A DNA stretch of 64,000 nucleotides from Pseudomonadota bacterium (GCA_026399515.1 JAPLQT010000122.1:62001-126000); one strand, 5' to 3'. Shown: positions 45,240 to 56,346, numbered from the stretch's first letter. The notes: generated by a model not told the origin, from the letters alone. A program made the numbers and translations.

Positions 45240-45469
45240 TGCAGTTCCCCGCGGGTTCCTTCGAGCGCACCGGCACCGCAGCCGGGACCACGCCGGAAAT
45301 GTGCTTCGAGTGCGGCGTCTGCTGGCAGGTCTACGATCCGACGGAAGGCGACGCGGTGGCGCAGATTCCGCCCGGCACTCCGTTCGATGTCCTACCCGAG
45401 GGCTGGACCTGTCCCGGCTGCGAGGCTAGCCGGCACAGGTTCATGCCCCTGCCCGACGGGCATGGTTGA
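45239..45469 (+). CDS. hupI: Rubredoxin HupI/HoxR
   Basis: A 76-residue rubredoxin with iron-ligand pairs CFECGVC (~22-28) and CPGC (~60-63). The HupI-specific spacing differs slightly from free rubredoxins. HoxR supports formation of the special proximal cluster at high oxygen in C. necator, which fits the oxygen-tolerant HupS here. It is coupled at both ends (TGATG at the start, 8-nt overlap with hupJ). Confidence 0.92.
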   Translation: MQFPAGSFERTGTAAGTTPEMCFECGVCWQVYDPTEGDAVAQIPPGTPFDVLPEGWTCPGCEASRHRFMPLPDGHG

Positions 45470-45968
45470 TCCGGCCAACGTGCTGGCCGCCGCCTTCCGC
45501 CGCATCGCCGCCACGCGCATGGCCGGCTTGCCGATGAACCGTCCGGACCTGGCCATCGAGACCGTCGGCTTCCGTCCCTGGCAAGGCAAGCAGGTGGGGG
45601 TATTGATTCTGCCCTGGGCGATCAACCTGGTGGTGCTGCCGGACACGGATGAAAAGTTTCGTCCGCTGCGCGCCGACCAGCGCCAGTGCTGGCGCTTTCC
45701 CTCCGGCGACTACGACTTCATGGGCGGTAGCGAAGTCGAGTGCGGCTCCTACCATTTCTGTTCCCTGCTTTCCCCTGTTCCGTCCGATGAAATTTCGGGA
45801 CCGATAGCGGCGCTGGAATTCGCCACACAGGCGATGGTCGAACTGTTTCAACCCGCCGGAAACGAAGTTGCGCAAGATGCAAGGGAACAGGCCCGCCTAC
45901 AGGGCCTGTCGGTTTTGGCGTCTCCGCTCTCCCGGCGCGGGTTCATACTGGGCGGCAGGGCAGGCTAA
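45462..45968 (+). CDS. hupJ: HupJ/HoxT, HybE-type assembly chaperone
   Basis: A 168-residue HybE-family protein: GVLILPWAINLVVLPDTDEK, CWRFPSGDYDFMGGSEVECG and YHFCSLLSPV. It is a paralog of the HybE at 37.0 kb and presumably serves HupSL. The 119 nt that follow (45969-46087) contain no gene except a possible 21-codon upstream frame. Confidence 0.9.
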   Translation: MVDPANVLAAAFRRIAATRMAGLPMNRPDLAIETVGFRPWQGKQVGVLILPWAINLVVLPDTDEKFRPLRADQRQCWRFPSGDYDFMGGSEVECGSYHFCSLLSPVPSDEISGPIAALEFATQAMVELFQPAGNEVAQDAREQARLQGLSVLASPLSRRGFILGGRAG

Positions 45969-46087
45969 ACTATCGCATCTGCGCACTTCGCGGATTTTTC
46001 CGCCGCGCGAAATATTCGCACAAACATGATGTGTCCTGCTCTTGAAGTCAAACCCTCGCGTGGCGGAAATCCGCCCTATCTCTGTTC

Positions 46088-47176
46088 ATGAGCATAGCCG
46101 GCAGTCTGAAACTCAAACTCGTCGTCGACGCCGAGCGCGTGGCAGCGGTCGAGATCGTGTCCACCCGGCCGCGCGCGGCGCGGCTGCTGGCGGGGAAATC
46201 GGTATCCGCTGCCCTGTCGTTGCTGCCTCTGCTATTTACCGTCTGCGGCGGCGCCCAACGGTTGGCCGGAGCCGCCGCCGTGGCGGCGGCGCAAGGACGG
46301 GCGCAGCCGGCAACAGAGGCGGAGCGCCTGACCCTGTTGTGTGAGGCCACCCAGGAGCACCTCTGGCGGCTGTTGCTGGACTGGCCGCAACTCCTCGGCC
46401 AGGCGCAGTTGCAAACCGAATTTTCTGCCTGGTTTAGACGCCTGGCCTTGGCCGGCAAGTCCGGTTGCTGGCCGGATTGGGGCGATACTTTTGCCGACTT
46501 CGTCGCCACCGAAGTGCTGGGCATGCCGCTTGAGTCCTGGGAACAATTAGCCAGCTACGCGCCGGCCGGCGATGGCGAGAGCCTCGCGGAACGCCTGTGG
46601 AGAGCCTTGCCGGACGCGCCGCTGGAAGACCGGGGCGCCTGGCTGCCGCAGGCGTCAGCCGCGACGTTTGCGCAAGCCCTGGACGGCAGATGGGACGAAG
46701 CCTTTGAGCGTCATCCGGAATGGCAGGGCGCACCCGCAGAGACTGGTGCGCTGGCCCGCTGGCGCCTCCATCCGGCGCTGGCTTCTGCGTTGCTGCATTA
46801 TGGCCGCGGTGCCCGGCCACGCCTGCTGGCGCGGCTGATGGACTTGGCACGGTGCGCGCGTTACATTGCTGATGGGGCCGACGCCGCTGCGGCCACGACT
46901 ATCGATGCCTGTAGCGTTGCGCCGGGCATCGGCGTGGCAAGTGTCGAAACGGCCCGCGGCACCCTGTTGCACCGGGTGCGTCTGGAGGATGAGCGAGTGG
47001 CCGAATACACCTTGGTGGCGCCGACCGAGTGGAATTTTCACCCGCGCGGTGCCTTTGCTTCCCTGTTGTTCGGAGCGCCGGGCACCGACGGCGAGTCTTT
47101 GCGCCGCCATGCTTCTGCGCTGGCCCTGGCGCTCGACCCTTGTGTCCCCTATCAAATCGAGATCGAGCATGCATGA
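46088..47176 (+). CDS. hupK: HupK/HoxV scaffold protein (large-subunit-like)
   Basis: A 362-residue protein distantly related to the NiFe large subunit but lacking the active-site motifs. The C-terminal end VAPTEWNFHPRGAFASLLF followed by DPCVPYQIEIE mirrors the large-subunit ending, yet the second L2 Cys is replaced (DPCVPY versus DPCxxC). HoxV is thought to carry the Fe(CN)2CO unit before transfer to the large subunit. The 3' end overlaps hypA by 8 nt. Confidence 0.88.
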   Translation: MSIAGSLKLKLVVDAERVAAVEIVSTRPRAARLLAGKSVSAALSLLPLLFTVCGGAQRLAGAAAVAAAQGRAQPATEAERLTLLCEATQEHLWRLLLDWPQLLGQAQLQTEFSAWFRRLALAGKSGCWPDWGDTFADFVATEVLGMPLESWEQLASYAPAGDGESLAERLWRALPDAPLEDRGAWLPQASAATFAQALDGRWDEAFERHPEWQGAPAETGALARWRLHPALASALLHYGRGARPRLLARLMDLARCARYIADGADAAAATTIDACSVAPGIGVASVETARGTLLHRVRLEDERVAEYTLVAPTEWNFHPRGAFASLLFGAPGTDGESLRRHASALALALDPCVPYQIEIEHA

Positions 47177-47510
47177 GATGGCGCTGGCCGAAGGCATTTT
47201 GCAACTGATCGAGGATGCCGCGCGCAACCAGGGGTTCACGTCGGTGCGCACGGTGTGCCTGGAGATCGGGCAGATGTCCAGCGTGGAACCGGATGCGTTG
47301 CGGTTTTGCTTCGATGCCGTGACGCGCGACAGCATCGCCGCCGGGGCGACCCTGGAGATCGTGGACACCCCCGGCCAGGGTTGGTGCATGCAGTGTTCGG
47401 CGACGGTGGCTATGCAGGCGTTGTATGATCCTTGTCCGCATTGCGGTTCCTACCAGGTGCAGGCCACCGGCGGCACCGAAATGCGCGTCAAGGAACTGGA
47501 AGTCGACTAG
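47169..47510 (+). CDS. hypA: Hydrogenase nickel insertion protein HypA
   Basis: A 113-residue HypA. The N-terminal MHEMALAEG provides the nickel-binding His2. The zinc site is CMQC ... CPHC (two CxxC pairs ~13 residues apart, ~74-92). It hands nickel to the large-subunit precursor together with HypB. Its ATG lies within the end of hupK, so it is coupled to the hup part of the operon. Confidence 0.95.
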   Translation: MHEMALAEGILQLIEDAARNQGFTSVRTVCLEIGQMSSVEPDALRFCFDAVTRDSIAAGATLEIVDTPGQGWCMQCSATVAMQALYDPCPHCGSYQVQATGGTEMRVKELEVD

Positions 47511-47566
47511 GAGGAGGGAAAGACCCTCCCCCCATCCCCCTCCCCGAGGAAGGGGGTGACTTTGGA

Positions 47567-47586
47567 ATAGCCGCTGGCGCGGCTAT
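47567..47586. other. Hairpin in the hypA-hypB gap
   Basis: ATAGCCGC-TGGC-GCGGCTAT forms an 8-bp stem, preceded by a C-rich tract (47524-47545) that could pair with GGAAGGGGG. No T-run follows. It may attenuate or stabilise the long hup/hyp mRNA. Function is unknown. Confidence 0.35.
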
Positions 47587-47634
47587 ATAAAATGGCTTGC
47601 TGCCTCCTTGGGGCGGCCCTACGGAGGCATCACG

Positions 47635-48534
47635 ATGTGCACCACTTGCGGCTGCGGCAAAGGCGAAACCATGATCGACGGCGAGGCCCATGAGCATGAG
47701 CACGGCCACGAACATGTCCATGCCGATGGCACGCGCCATGTTCATCCCCATACCCACGACGGCGAACATGCCCACGAGCATGCATTCAGGCCGGTGCAAG
47801 GCCACCAGCACCTGCACTACGGGCACGGCCCGGCCCACACCCATGCGCCGGGCATGGCGCAAGGCCGCATGGTGCAGATCGAACAGGACAGCCTGGCGAA
47901 GAATAACGCCTACGCCGCGGCCAACCGCCGACGCTTCGCGGAGCGCGGCATCTTCGCCCTGAACCTCGTTTCCAGTCCCGGCTCGGGCAAGACCACGCTG
48001 CTGGTAAAAACCATCGCGGCGCTCAAGGGCCGGCTGCCGCTGGCCGTGATCGAAGGCGACCAGCAGACCAGCCAGGATGCCGAACGCATTCGCGCCACCG
48101 GTGCGCAAGCCATCCAGATCAATACCGGCAAGGGCTGCCATCTCGACGCCCACATGGTCGGCCACGCCCTCGAAAAACTCGATCTGCCCGATGCCGGCGT
48201 GCTGATGATAGAGAACGTCGGCAACCTGGTCTGTCCGGCCGCTTTCGATCTCGGCGAGGCGCACAAGGTGGCGATCCTGTCGGTCACCGAGGGCGAGGAC
48301 AAGCCGATCAAGTACCCGGACATGTTCGCCGCCGCCGACCTGATGCTGCTCAACAAATGCGACCTGCTGCCCTATCTGAGCTTCGACGTCGACCAGGCGA
48401 TCGCCTACGCCCGCCGCGTCAATCCGAAACTTGAAGTGATCCGAACCTCGGCCACCAGCGGCGAGGGCATGGAGGAGTGGCTGGCGTGGATCACGCGCGG
48501 CGCCGCGGCGGCGCAGGAGGCCGGAAAGCGCTGA
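47635..48534 (+). CDS. hypB: Nickel-binding GTPase HypB
   Basis: A 299-residue HypB. The N-terminal [11 protein letters not shown] is the high-affinity nickel site. It is followed by a histidine-rich storage stretch (~18-75: [32 protein letters not shown]). The GTPase domain has P-loop [11 protein letters not shown] near residue 113, [13 protein letters not shown] and NKCDLL. The ATG at 47635 is chosen because the CTTCGCG motif must be N-terminal. It lies 124 nt after hypA, the largest gap in the hyp group. Confidence 0.95.
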   Translation: MCTTCGCGKGETMIDGEAHEHEHGHEHVHADGTRHVHPHTHDGEHAHEHAFRPVQGHQHLHYGHGPAHTHAPGMAQGRMVQIEQDSLAKNNAYAAANRRRFAERGIFALNLVSSPGSGKTTLLVKTIAALKGRLPLAVIEGDQQTSQDAERIRATGAQAIQINTGKGCHLDAHMVGHALEKLDLPDAGVLMIENVGNLVCPAAFDLGEAHKVAILSVTEGEDKPIKYPDMFAAADLMLLNKCDLLPYLSFDVDQAIAYARRVNPKLEVIRTSATSGEGMEEWLAWITRGAAAAQEAGKR

Positions 48535-48536
48535 AA

Positions 48537-50801
48537 GTGATCGCGCAGCGCATCCGTGTGACCGGGGTGGTCCAGGGCGTTGGTTTCCGGCCCTTCGTCT
48601 GGCGCCTGGCACATGAGCTGGCGCTGAGCGGCTGGGTGAGAAATGACGCCGAGGGTGTCGACATACTCGTAGAAGGTTCCGCGGAAAATCTCGATTTGGT
48701 GCTACGCCGGCTACGTCACGAAGCTCCGCCTCTGGCGCGTGTCGATTCGGTTGAGTCACGGATGAGCGCCCTAGTCGGATGCGATGGCTTCGCCATCCTG
48801 GATAGCCTGCCCGGCAAGGTCAGCACCGCCATCGGTCATGACAGCGCCACCTGCGCGGCATGCCTGGACGAGTTATGCGATCCGGCCGGCCGGCGCTGGC
48901 GGTATGCCTTCATCACTTGCACCCACTGCGGGCCGCGCTATACCGTCACGCATCATCTGCCCTATGATCGGCCGCAGACGACGCTGGCGCCGTTTCCCCT
49001 GTGCGCCGCTTGCGCGCGCGAGTATGCCGATCCGGGCGATCGGCGCTTTCACGCCGAAACGACTTGTTGCCCGAAGTGCGGTCCGCGCCTCGCTTTGCTC
49101 GATGCACTGGGCCGCACTAGCGAGATGGCCGACCCCATTGCGGCAACGCTCGAACGCCTGCGGCGCGGCGAGATTGTCGCCATCAAGGGACTCGGCGGCT
49201 TTCATCTCGTCTGCGATGCGCGCAATGCGGCTGCCGTCGCCCGCCTGCGCGAGCGCAAGGCGCGCGAGGAAAAACCTTTCGCGGTGCTGCTGGCAAACGC
49301 CGCATCGGCGGTCGAGTTTGTCGACCTGGCCGATGAAGATACGGCCTTGCTCGAATCATCCGAACGGCCGATCGTGCTGGCAAGAAAGCGCGCCGGAACG
49401 GATGCCGCGCTGCCCGGTTGCGCGCCCGGCCTGGCCTGGCTGGGCGTGATGCTGCCGGCCACGCCGATCCAGTTCCTGCTGTTCCATGAGGCGGCGGCAA
49501 GTCCGCCGGGTGTCGCCTGGCTGGCACTCGCCCAGCCCCTGGCCCTGGTGTGCACCTCCGCCAATCCGGGCGGGGAGCCGCTGGTGACGGGGAATGCCGA
49601 AGCCGTCGAGCGGCTGGCCGGCATTGCCGATGCCTTCCTGCTGCATGATCGCGACATCGCAGTGCCGAGCGGTAGCCAGTTCATCCGCCGCGCCCGCGGC
49701 TATACACCGCGCGCCATCCGCCTGGCCCGTTCCGGCCCCAGTGTGTTCGCCGCCGGCGGCTGGTTCAAGAACACCATCTGCGTCACGCGCGGCGACGAGG
49801 CTTTCGTCTCGCAACATATCGGTGATCTCGACAATGCCGCGACCTGTGGTTTCCTCGACGAAACGCTGGCGCACCTGCTCGACATTCTCGACGTGGCGCC
49901 GCAAGTCGTCGCGCACGACCTGCATCCGGATTTCTACAGCAGCCGCTACGCCATCGAATTCGCCGCGCGCCACGACCTTCCCGTCATAGCCGTGCAGCAC
50001 CACCATGCCCACATCGCGGCGCTGCTGGCCGAACATCGCTACGCCGAACCGGTGATCGGGCTGGCGCTGGATGGAGTGGGCCTGGGTGGCGATGGCGCGG
50101 CCTGGGGCGGCGAACTGCTGCGCGTCGACGGTGCGCGCTTCACACGGCTCGGCCACCTGCGGCCGCTGTCGATGCCCGGCGGCGACCGCGCGGCGCGCGA
50201 ACCGTGGCGCATGGCCGCGGCGGTATTGCATGCGCTCGGCCGCGATGCGGAAATCCTGACGCGTTTTGCTGCCCAGCCGGCCGCGACCACGCTGGCGCAG
50301 ATGCTGGCGCGCGGCGTAAATTCACCGCCGACTTCAAGCATGGGACGCGCTTTCGATGCCGCCGCGGGGCTGCTCGGGGTGCGGGCGGTGGCCTCGTTCG
50401 AGGGGCAGGCGGCGATGCTGCTGGAGGGATTGGCGGCAACTTACCGCGATGTCATGCCGCCGAGCGACGCTTACCGCATCGGCAGTGACGGCACGCTGGA
50501 CCTGCTGCCGCTCTATCGCATGCTGGCGGAATGTTCCGATGCCGCTTACGGCGCCGCCGTATTTCATGCCACCTTGGCGGCGGCCCTGGCCGACTGGGTG
50601 GAGCAGTCGGCCAGCCGCGAAGGGCTCAAGACGGTCGCTTGCGGCGGCGGCTGTTTCCTGAACCACATCCTGAGCGGCAAACTGGCTACACTATTGGCTC
50701 GACGCGGCCTGCGCGTCCTCATGGCGCGAGCTTTGCCGCCCAACGACGGCGGTCTCAGCCTGGGACAGGCATGGATCGCCCTACAGACTTACGGAGAATA
50801 G
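48537..50801 (+). CDS. hypF: Carbamoyltransferase HypF
   Basis: About 754 residues from the GTG at 48537, just after the hypB stop. An ATG at 48477 would overlap hypB by 58 nt and is less likely. Domains: acylphosphatase (VTGVVQGVGFRPFVWRLA, ~9-26), two zinc-finger blocks (CAACLDELCDP and CTHCGPR; CAACAREYADP and CPKCGPR), a YrdC-like domain (IVAIKGLGGFHLVCDARNA), and a Kae1-like carbamoyl-transfer domain (VQHHHAHIAALLAEH). HypF makes the carbamoyl group that HypE turns into the cyanide ligands. Confidence 0.95.
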   Translation: MIAQRIRVTGVVQGVGFRPFVWRLAHELALSGWVRNDAEGVDILVEGSAENLDLVLRRLRHEAPPLARVDSVESRMSALVGCDGFAILDSLPGKVSTAIGHDSATCAACLDELCDPAGRRWRYAFITCTHCGPRYTVTHHLPYDRPQTTLAPFPLCAACAREYADPGDRRFHAETTCCPKCGPRLALLDALGRTSEMADPIAATLERLRRGEIVAIKGLGGFHLVCDARNAAAVARLRERKAREEKPFAVLLANAASAVEFVDLADEDTALLESSERPIVLARKRAGTDAALPGCAPGLAWLGVMLPATPIQFLLFHEAAASPPGVAWLALAQPLALVCTSANPGGEPLVTGNAEAVERLAGIADAFLLHDRDIAVPSGSQFIRRARGYTPRAIRLARSGPSVFAAGGWFKNTICVTRGDEAFVSQHIGDLDNAATCGFLDETLAHLLDILDVAPQVVAHDLHPDFYSSRYAIEFAARHDLPVIAVQHHHAHIAALLAEHRYAEPVIGLALDGVGLGGDGAAWGGELLRVDGARFTRLGHLRPLSMPGGDRAAREPWRMAAAVLHALGRDAEILTRFAAQPAATTLAQMLARGVNSPPTSSMGRAFDAAAGLLGVRAVASFEGQAAMLLEGLAATYRDVMPPSDAYRIGSDGTLDLLPLYRMLAECSDAAYGAAVFHATLAAALADWVEQSASREGLKTVACGGGCFLNHILSGKLATLLARRGLRVLMARALPPNDGGLSLGQAWIALQTYGE

Positions 50802-50804
50802 AAC

Positions 50805-51038
50805 ATGTGTCTGGCATTGCCGGCCCAAGTGGTCGAAATCAGAGGGAACGACCTGGGTGTGGTCGATCTTGGCGGCGTCCGGAAAGAAGTTTCCCTCGCC
50901 CTCATCGATGATGTCGCCGTCGGCGATTACGTGATCATCCATGTCGGCTACGCACTGACCAAGCTCGACCCGGAAGAGGCGGCGAAGACGCTAGCCTTGT
51001 TCGAGGAAATGGGTACGGTGGAGACGCAACTCCAATGA
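50805..51038 (+). CDS. hypC: Hydrogenase maturation chaperone HypC
   Basis: A 77-residue HypC beginning MCLALPAQVVEIRGND with the essential Cys2. The core VSLALIDDVAVGDYVIIHVG is standard. With HypD it forms the scaffold on which Fe(CN)2CO is built. It overlaps hypD by 4 nt. Confidence 0.95.
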   Translation: MCLALPAQVVEIRGNDLGVVDLGGVRKEVSLALIDDVAVGDYVIIHVGYALTKLDPEEAAKTLALFEEMGTVETQLQ

Positions 51039-52177
51039 AATACGTCGACGAGTTTCGCGATGGCGAAGTGGCGAAAGGCCTGGCTGTCGCCATCGCGGCC
51101 GAGGCGAAACCTTCGCGCAATTACAGTTTCATGGAGTTCTGCGGCGGCCATACCCATGCCATCTCGCGTTATGGCGTAGCCGATCTGCTGCCGGCCAATG
51201 TGCGGATGATCCACGGCCCCGGCTGCCCGGTGTGCGTATTGCCGATCGGCCGCATCGATCTGGCGATCCGCCTTGCCCTGGACCGCGGCGTGATCCTGGC
51301 CACCTACGGCGACACGCTGCGGGTGCCGGCTTCCGGCGGGCTGTCGCTATTGAAGGCGAAAGCACGCGGCGGCGATATCCGCATGGTGTATTCGACGGCG
51401 GACGCGCTGAAGATCGCCCGCGAAAATCCGCAGCGCGAGGTGGTGTTTCTCGCCATCGGCTTCGAGACCACCACGCCGCCCACCGCGCTGGCGATACGCG
51501 AGGCGCGGAGGCAAGGGCTGAAGAATTTCAGCGTGCTCTGCAACCACGTGTTGACGCCCTCGGCCATCACCCACATTCTCGAATCGCCGGAAGTGCGTCA
51601 GTACGGCACCGTGCCATTGGACGGCTTCATCGGTCCGGCGCACGTCAGCACGGTGATCGGCAGCCGGCCCTACGAGCATTTCGCCGAGGAGTACAGGAAG
51701 CCGGTGGTGATCGCCGGTTTCGAGCCGCTCGACGTGATGCAGGCGATCCGCATGCTGGTGCGCCAGGTCAACGAAGGGCGCGCCGAAGTCGAGAACGAAT
51801 TCAGCCGCGCGGTGACTCGCGACGGCAATCTCAAGGCGCAGGCGCTGGTCTCGGAAGTCTTCGAGTTGCGCCGCAGCTTCGAATGGCGCGGTCTCGGCGA
51901 GGTTCCTTACTCGGCCTTGCAGATCCGCGCCGGTTTCGCGGAATTCGACGCCGAGCGCCGCTACCAGTTGACCTATGTGCCGGTGCCGGACAACAAGGCC
52001 TGCGAATGCGGCGCCATCCTGCGCGGCGTCAAGAAGCCGCAGGACTGCAAGATTTTCGGCACGGTGTGCACACCGGAGAACCCGATGGGCTCATGCATGG
52101 TCAGCTCGGAAGGCGCCTGCGCGGCGCATTACACCTACGGCCGGTATAAGGATTTCCCGTCAGAGGCGACGGCATGA
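51035..52177 (+). CDS. hypD: Hydrogenase maturation protein HypD
   Basis: A 380-residue 4Fe-4S protein holding the iron while CN and CO are attached. It has the conserved motifs FCGGHTHAISRYG (~39), GPGCPVCVLP (~67), and CNHVLTPSAI. The C-terminal cluster ligands lie in CECGAILRG, CKIFGTVCTP and GSCMVSSEGACAAHY. Overlaps hypC and hypE by 4 nt each. Confidence 0.95.
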   Translation: MKYVDEFRDGEVAKGLAVAIAAEAKPSRNYSFMEFCGGHTHAISRYGVADLLPANVRMIHGPGCPVCVLPIGRIDLAIRLALDRGVILATYGDTLRVPASGGLSLLKAKARGGDIRMVYSTADALKIARENPQREVVFLAIGFETTTPPTALAIREARRQGLKNFSVLCNHVLTPSAITHILESPEVRQYGTVPLDGFIGPAHVSTVIGSRPYEHFAEEYRKPVVIAGFEPLDVMQAIRMLVRQVNEGRAEVENEFSRAVTRDGNLKAQALVSEVFELRRSFEWRGLGEVPYSALQIRAGFAEFDAERRYQLTYVPVPDNKACECGAILRGVKKPQDCKIFGTVCTPENPMGSCMVSSEGACAAHYTYGRYKDFPSEATA

Positions 52178-53223
52178 GCACGGTGCGCAAAAACTACGTG
52201 CGTCCTCTCGATTTCAAGCAGGGCCGGGTGGACATGTCGCATGGCTCGGGCGGGCGTGCCATGGCGCAATTGATCGAGGAATTGTTCGCATCGGCCTTCG
52301 CCAACGAATACCTGGCCCAGGGCAACGACGGCGCCTTGCTGCCACCGCCCGCTGGTCGTCTGGTGATGGCCACCGATGCCCATGTCGTTTCACCGCTGTT
52401 CTTCCCCGGCGGCGACATCGGTTGCCTGTCCATCCACGGCACTATCAACGATGTCGCCGTGATGGGGGCGCAGCCGCTGTGGATAGCAGCAAGCTTCATC
52501 CTCGAGGAAGGCTTTCCGCTGGGAGATCTGAAGCGCATCGTCGACTCCATGGCCGCCGCGGCGCGCGAGGCCGGCGTGTCCGTCGTCACGGGCGACACGA
52601 AGGTGGTGGAGCAGGGCAATGCGGACGGCGTCTTCATCACCACCACCGGCGTCGGCGTGGTGCCTGAGGGAGTGCTGCTTTCGGGCGACCGGGCGCGTCC
52701 TGGCGACGCGATCCTGGTCTCGGGCACGCTGGGCGATCATGGCATGGCGATCATGAGCAAGCGCGAGAATCTTTCCTTCGATGCGCCCATCGTCTCCGAT
52801 ACCGCGGCGCTACACGGCCTGATCGCAAGCTTGCTGGAAACAGGCGTCGATCTTCGCGTGTTGCGCGATCCGACGCGCGGCGGGCTGGCCACCACGCTCA
52901 ACGAGATCGCTCGCCAGTCGGGCGTCGGCATGCTGCTGTCGGAGGCCGCCATTCCGGTGAAGCCTGTCGTGGCGGCGGCCTGCGAATTTCTCGGCCTCGA
53001 CCCGCTGTATGTGGCGAACGAAGGCAAGCTGGTGGTGATCTGCGCGGCGGCCGATGCCGAGCGCCTGCTCGCCGCCATGCGCGCCCATCCGCTGGGGCAC
53101 GATGCCGCTTTGATCGGCACGGTGCATGAGGATGCCCATCACTTCGTGCAGATGAAAACCAGCTTCGGCGGCCGGCGCATCGTCGATTGGCTCACCGGCG
53201 AGCAGTTGCCGAGAATTTGCTAG
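52174..53223 (+). CDS. hypE: Hydrogenase maturation protein HypE
   Basis: A 349-residue PurM-like ATPase that dehydrates the carbamoyl group to thiocyanate on its C-terminal Cys. The C-terminus LPRIC is intact. Conserved parts are MSHGSGGRAMAQLIEELF, GDIGCLSIHGTINDVAVMGA and DPTRGGLATTLNEIA. The start overlaps the hypD stop. Confidence 0.95.
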   Translation: MSTVRKNYVRPLDFKQGRVDMSHGSGGRAMAQLIEELFASAFANEYLAQGNDGALLPPPAGRLVMATDAHVVSPLFFPGGDIGCLSIHGTINDVAVMGAQPLWIAASFILEEGFPLGDLKRIVDSMAAAAREAGVSVVTGDTKVVEQGNADGVFITTTGVGVVPEGVLLSGDRARPGDAILVSGTLGDHGMAIMSKRENLSFDAPIVSDTAALHGLIASLLETGVDLRVLRDPTRGGLATTLNEIARQSGVGMLLSEAAIPVKPVVAAACEFLGLDPLYVANEGKLVVICAAADAERLLAAMRAHPLGHDAALIGTVHEDAHHFVQMKTSFGGRRIVDWLTGEQLPRIC

Positions 53224-53234
53224 GCCGCCGAATC

Positions 53235-54899
53235 GTGCGCGTCCTGTTCCTCACCCACAGCTTCAACAGCCTGACCCAGCGCCTGTATGCGGAGCTGGGC
53301 GAGCGCGGCCACGAGGTCTCGATCGAATTCGACATCGCCGATACCGTGGCGGAGGAAGCGGTGGCGCAGTTCCAGCCCGATCTCATCGTCGCGCCTTTTC
53401 TCAAGCGCGCGATTCCGGCATCGATCTGGTCGCAACACCTGTGTCTCATCGTCCATCCCGGCATCGTTGGCGACCGCGGACCATCGGCGCTCGATTGGGC
53501 GATACAGGAGGGCGAGGAATCCTGGGGCGTCACGGTGCTACAGGCCGAAGCGGAAATGGATGCAGGACCGATCTGGGCCACAACGGAGTTTCCCCTGCGA
53601 CGCGGCAAGAAGGCCAGCGTGTATCGCAACGAAGTGACTGAGGCAGCCTGTGGCGCGGTGCTACAGGCGGTGCTGCGGATAAGCGAGTTCAATGCCGGGC
53701 GCTGGGCGCCTTGGCGCATCGCCGAGGCGCGCTCTCCAGTGCGCGGCCGCTTGCGGCCGTTGATGAAGCAGGCCGAGCGCGCCATCGACTGGCGGCAGGA
53801 CGACAGCGCCAGCGTGTTGCGCAAGATCGATGCCGGTGATGGTGTCCCCGGCGTCGCCGACCTCTGGTTCGGTGTTCCGTGCCACGTCTTCGATGCCTGG
53901 CCGGAAGCGCGTCTGCGCGGAACCCCCGGCGAGGTCATCGCACGCCGCGAAACCGCCTTGCTGCGGGCGACCCGGGACGGTGCAGTCTGGGTCGGCCACG
54001 CCAGGCGCGCGGACGGCATCAAGCTGCCTGCCACGCTCGCCTTCGCGACCGAGGCCGCCGCCGTGCCCGAAGCGCCTCTGGAAGGATGGTGGGCGCCTGA
54101 CCATGCCACCTGGCAGGACATCCGCTACGAAGAGGCGAATGACGTCGGCTTCCTGCATTTCGAGTTCTACAACGGCGCCATGGGCACGCGGCAATGCCAG
54201 CGCTTGCAAGCGGCTTTCGAATGGGCGCAGACCCGGCCGACGCGCGTGATCGTGCTGGCCGGCGGCAAGGACTTCTGGTCCAATGGTATACATCTCAACC
54301 TGATCGAAAACGCCGAGAGCGCAGCCGATGAATCCTGGGCCAACATCAATGCCATCGACGATCTCGCCGAAGCCATCCTGCGTTGCGGCTCGCAGCTCAC
54401 GGTGGCGGCGCTCGCCGGCAACACCGGCGCCGGCGGCTGCTTCCTGGCGCGCGCCGCGGATCAGGTGTGGGTGCGCGCAGGCGTCATGCTGAATCCGCAT
54501 TACAAGAACATGGGCAATCTCTATGGCTCGGAGTTCTGGACTTACCTGCTGCCGCCGCGCGTCGGCGCGGACGGCGCGCGGAACATCATGCAGCGCCGCC
54601 TGCCGATGACGGCCCGGCAGGCGGTCGACAGCGGTTTCTACGACCTGTGCATCGAGGCGGAACAGGGCAAGTCGGATAGGCAGCTTGCCGCCAAGCGCGC
54701 GCGGCGTGCCGCTGACGAGGCGGCGAAACCCCTCGCTGAATATCGCGCGGAAGAACTGACGCAGATGCGGCGCAATTTCTACGGCTTCGACCCGAGCTAC
54801 CACTACGCCCGCCACCATTTCGTCCATAAGGTGCCGCATGCGTGGACGCCGCGCCACCTGGCGCGCCATAGAGACAAGCCCGGCGAACGAGCGGCCTGA
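53235..54899 (+). CDS. hypX: HypX/HoxX, CO-ligand-forming maturation enzyme
   Basis: About 554 residues from the GTG at 53235. The N-terminal half is formyltransferase-like: VRVLFLTHSFNSLTQRL, the LIVHPGIVGDRGPSALDWAI motif, and VTVLQAEAEMDAGPIW. The C-terminal half is enoyl-CoA-hydratase-like: RVIVLAGGKDFWSNGIHLNL, AALAGNTGAGGCFLARAADQ, YGSEFWTYLLPPRVG. HypX makes CO for the active site from formyl-THF via formyl-CoA under aerobic conditions. Its presence fits an organism assembling hydrogenases in oxygen. It lies 11 nt after hypE. Confidence 0.94.
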   Translation: MRVLFLTHSFNSLTQRLYAELGERGHEVSIEFDIADTVAEEAVAQFQPDLIVAPFLKRAIPASIWSQHLCLIVHPGIVGDRGPSALDWAIQEGEESWGVTVLQAEAEMDAGPIWATTEFPLRRGKKASVYRNEVTEAACGAVLQAVLRISEFNAGRWAPWRIAEARSPVRGRLRPLMKQAERAIDWRQDDSASVLRKIDAGDGVPGVADLWFGVPCHVFDAWPEARLRGTPGEVIARRETALLRATRDGAVWVGHARRADGIKLPATLAFATEAAAVPEAPLEGWWAPDHATWQDIRYEEANDVGFLHFEFYNGAMGTRQCQRLQAAFEWAQTRPTRVIVLAGGKDFWSNGIHLNLIENAESAADESWANINAIDDLAEAILRCGSQLTVAALAGNTGAGGCFLARAADQVWVRAGVMLNPHYKNMGNLYGSEFWTYLLPPRVGADGARNIMQRRLPMTARQAVDSGFYDLCIEAEQGKSDRQLAAKRARRAADEAAKPLAEYRAEELTQMRRNFYGFDPSYHYARHHFVHKVPHAWTPRHLARHRDKPGERAA

Positions 54900-54901
54900 A
54901 C

Positions 54902-56346
<1,445 letters not shown>

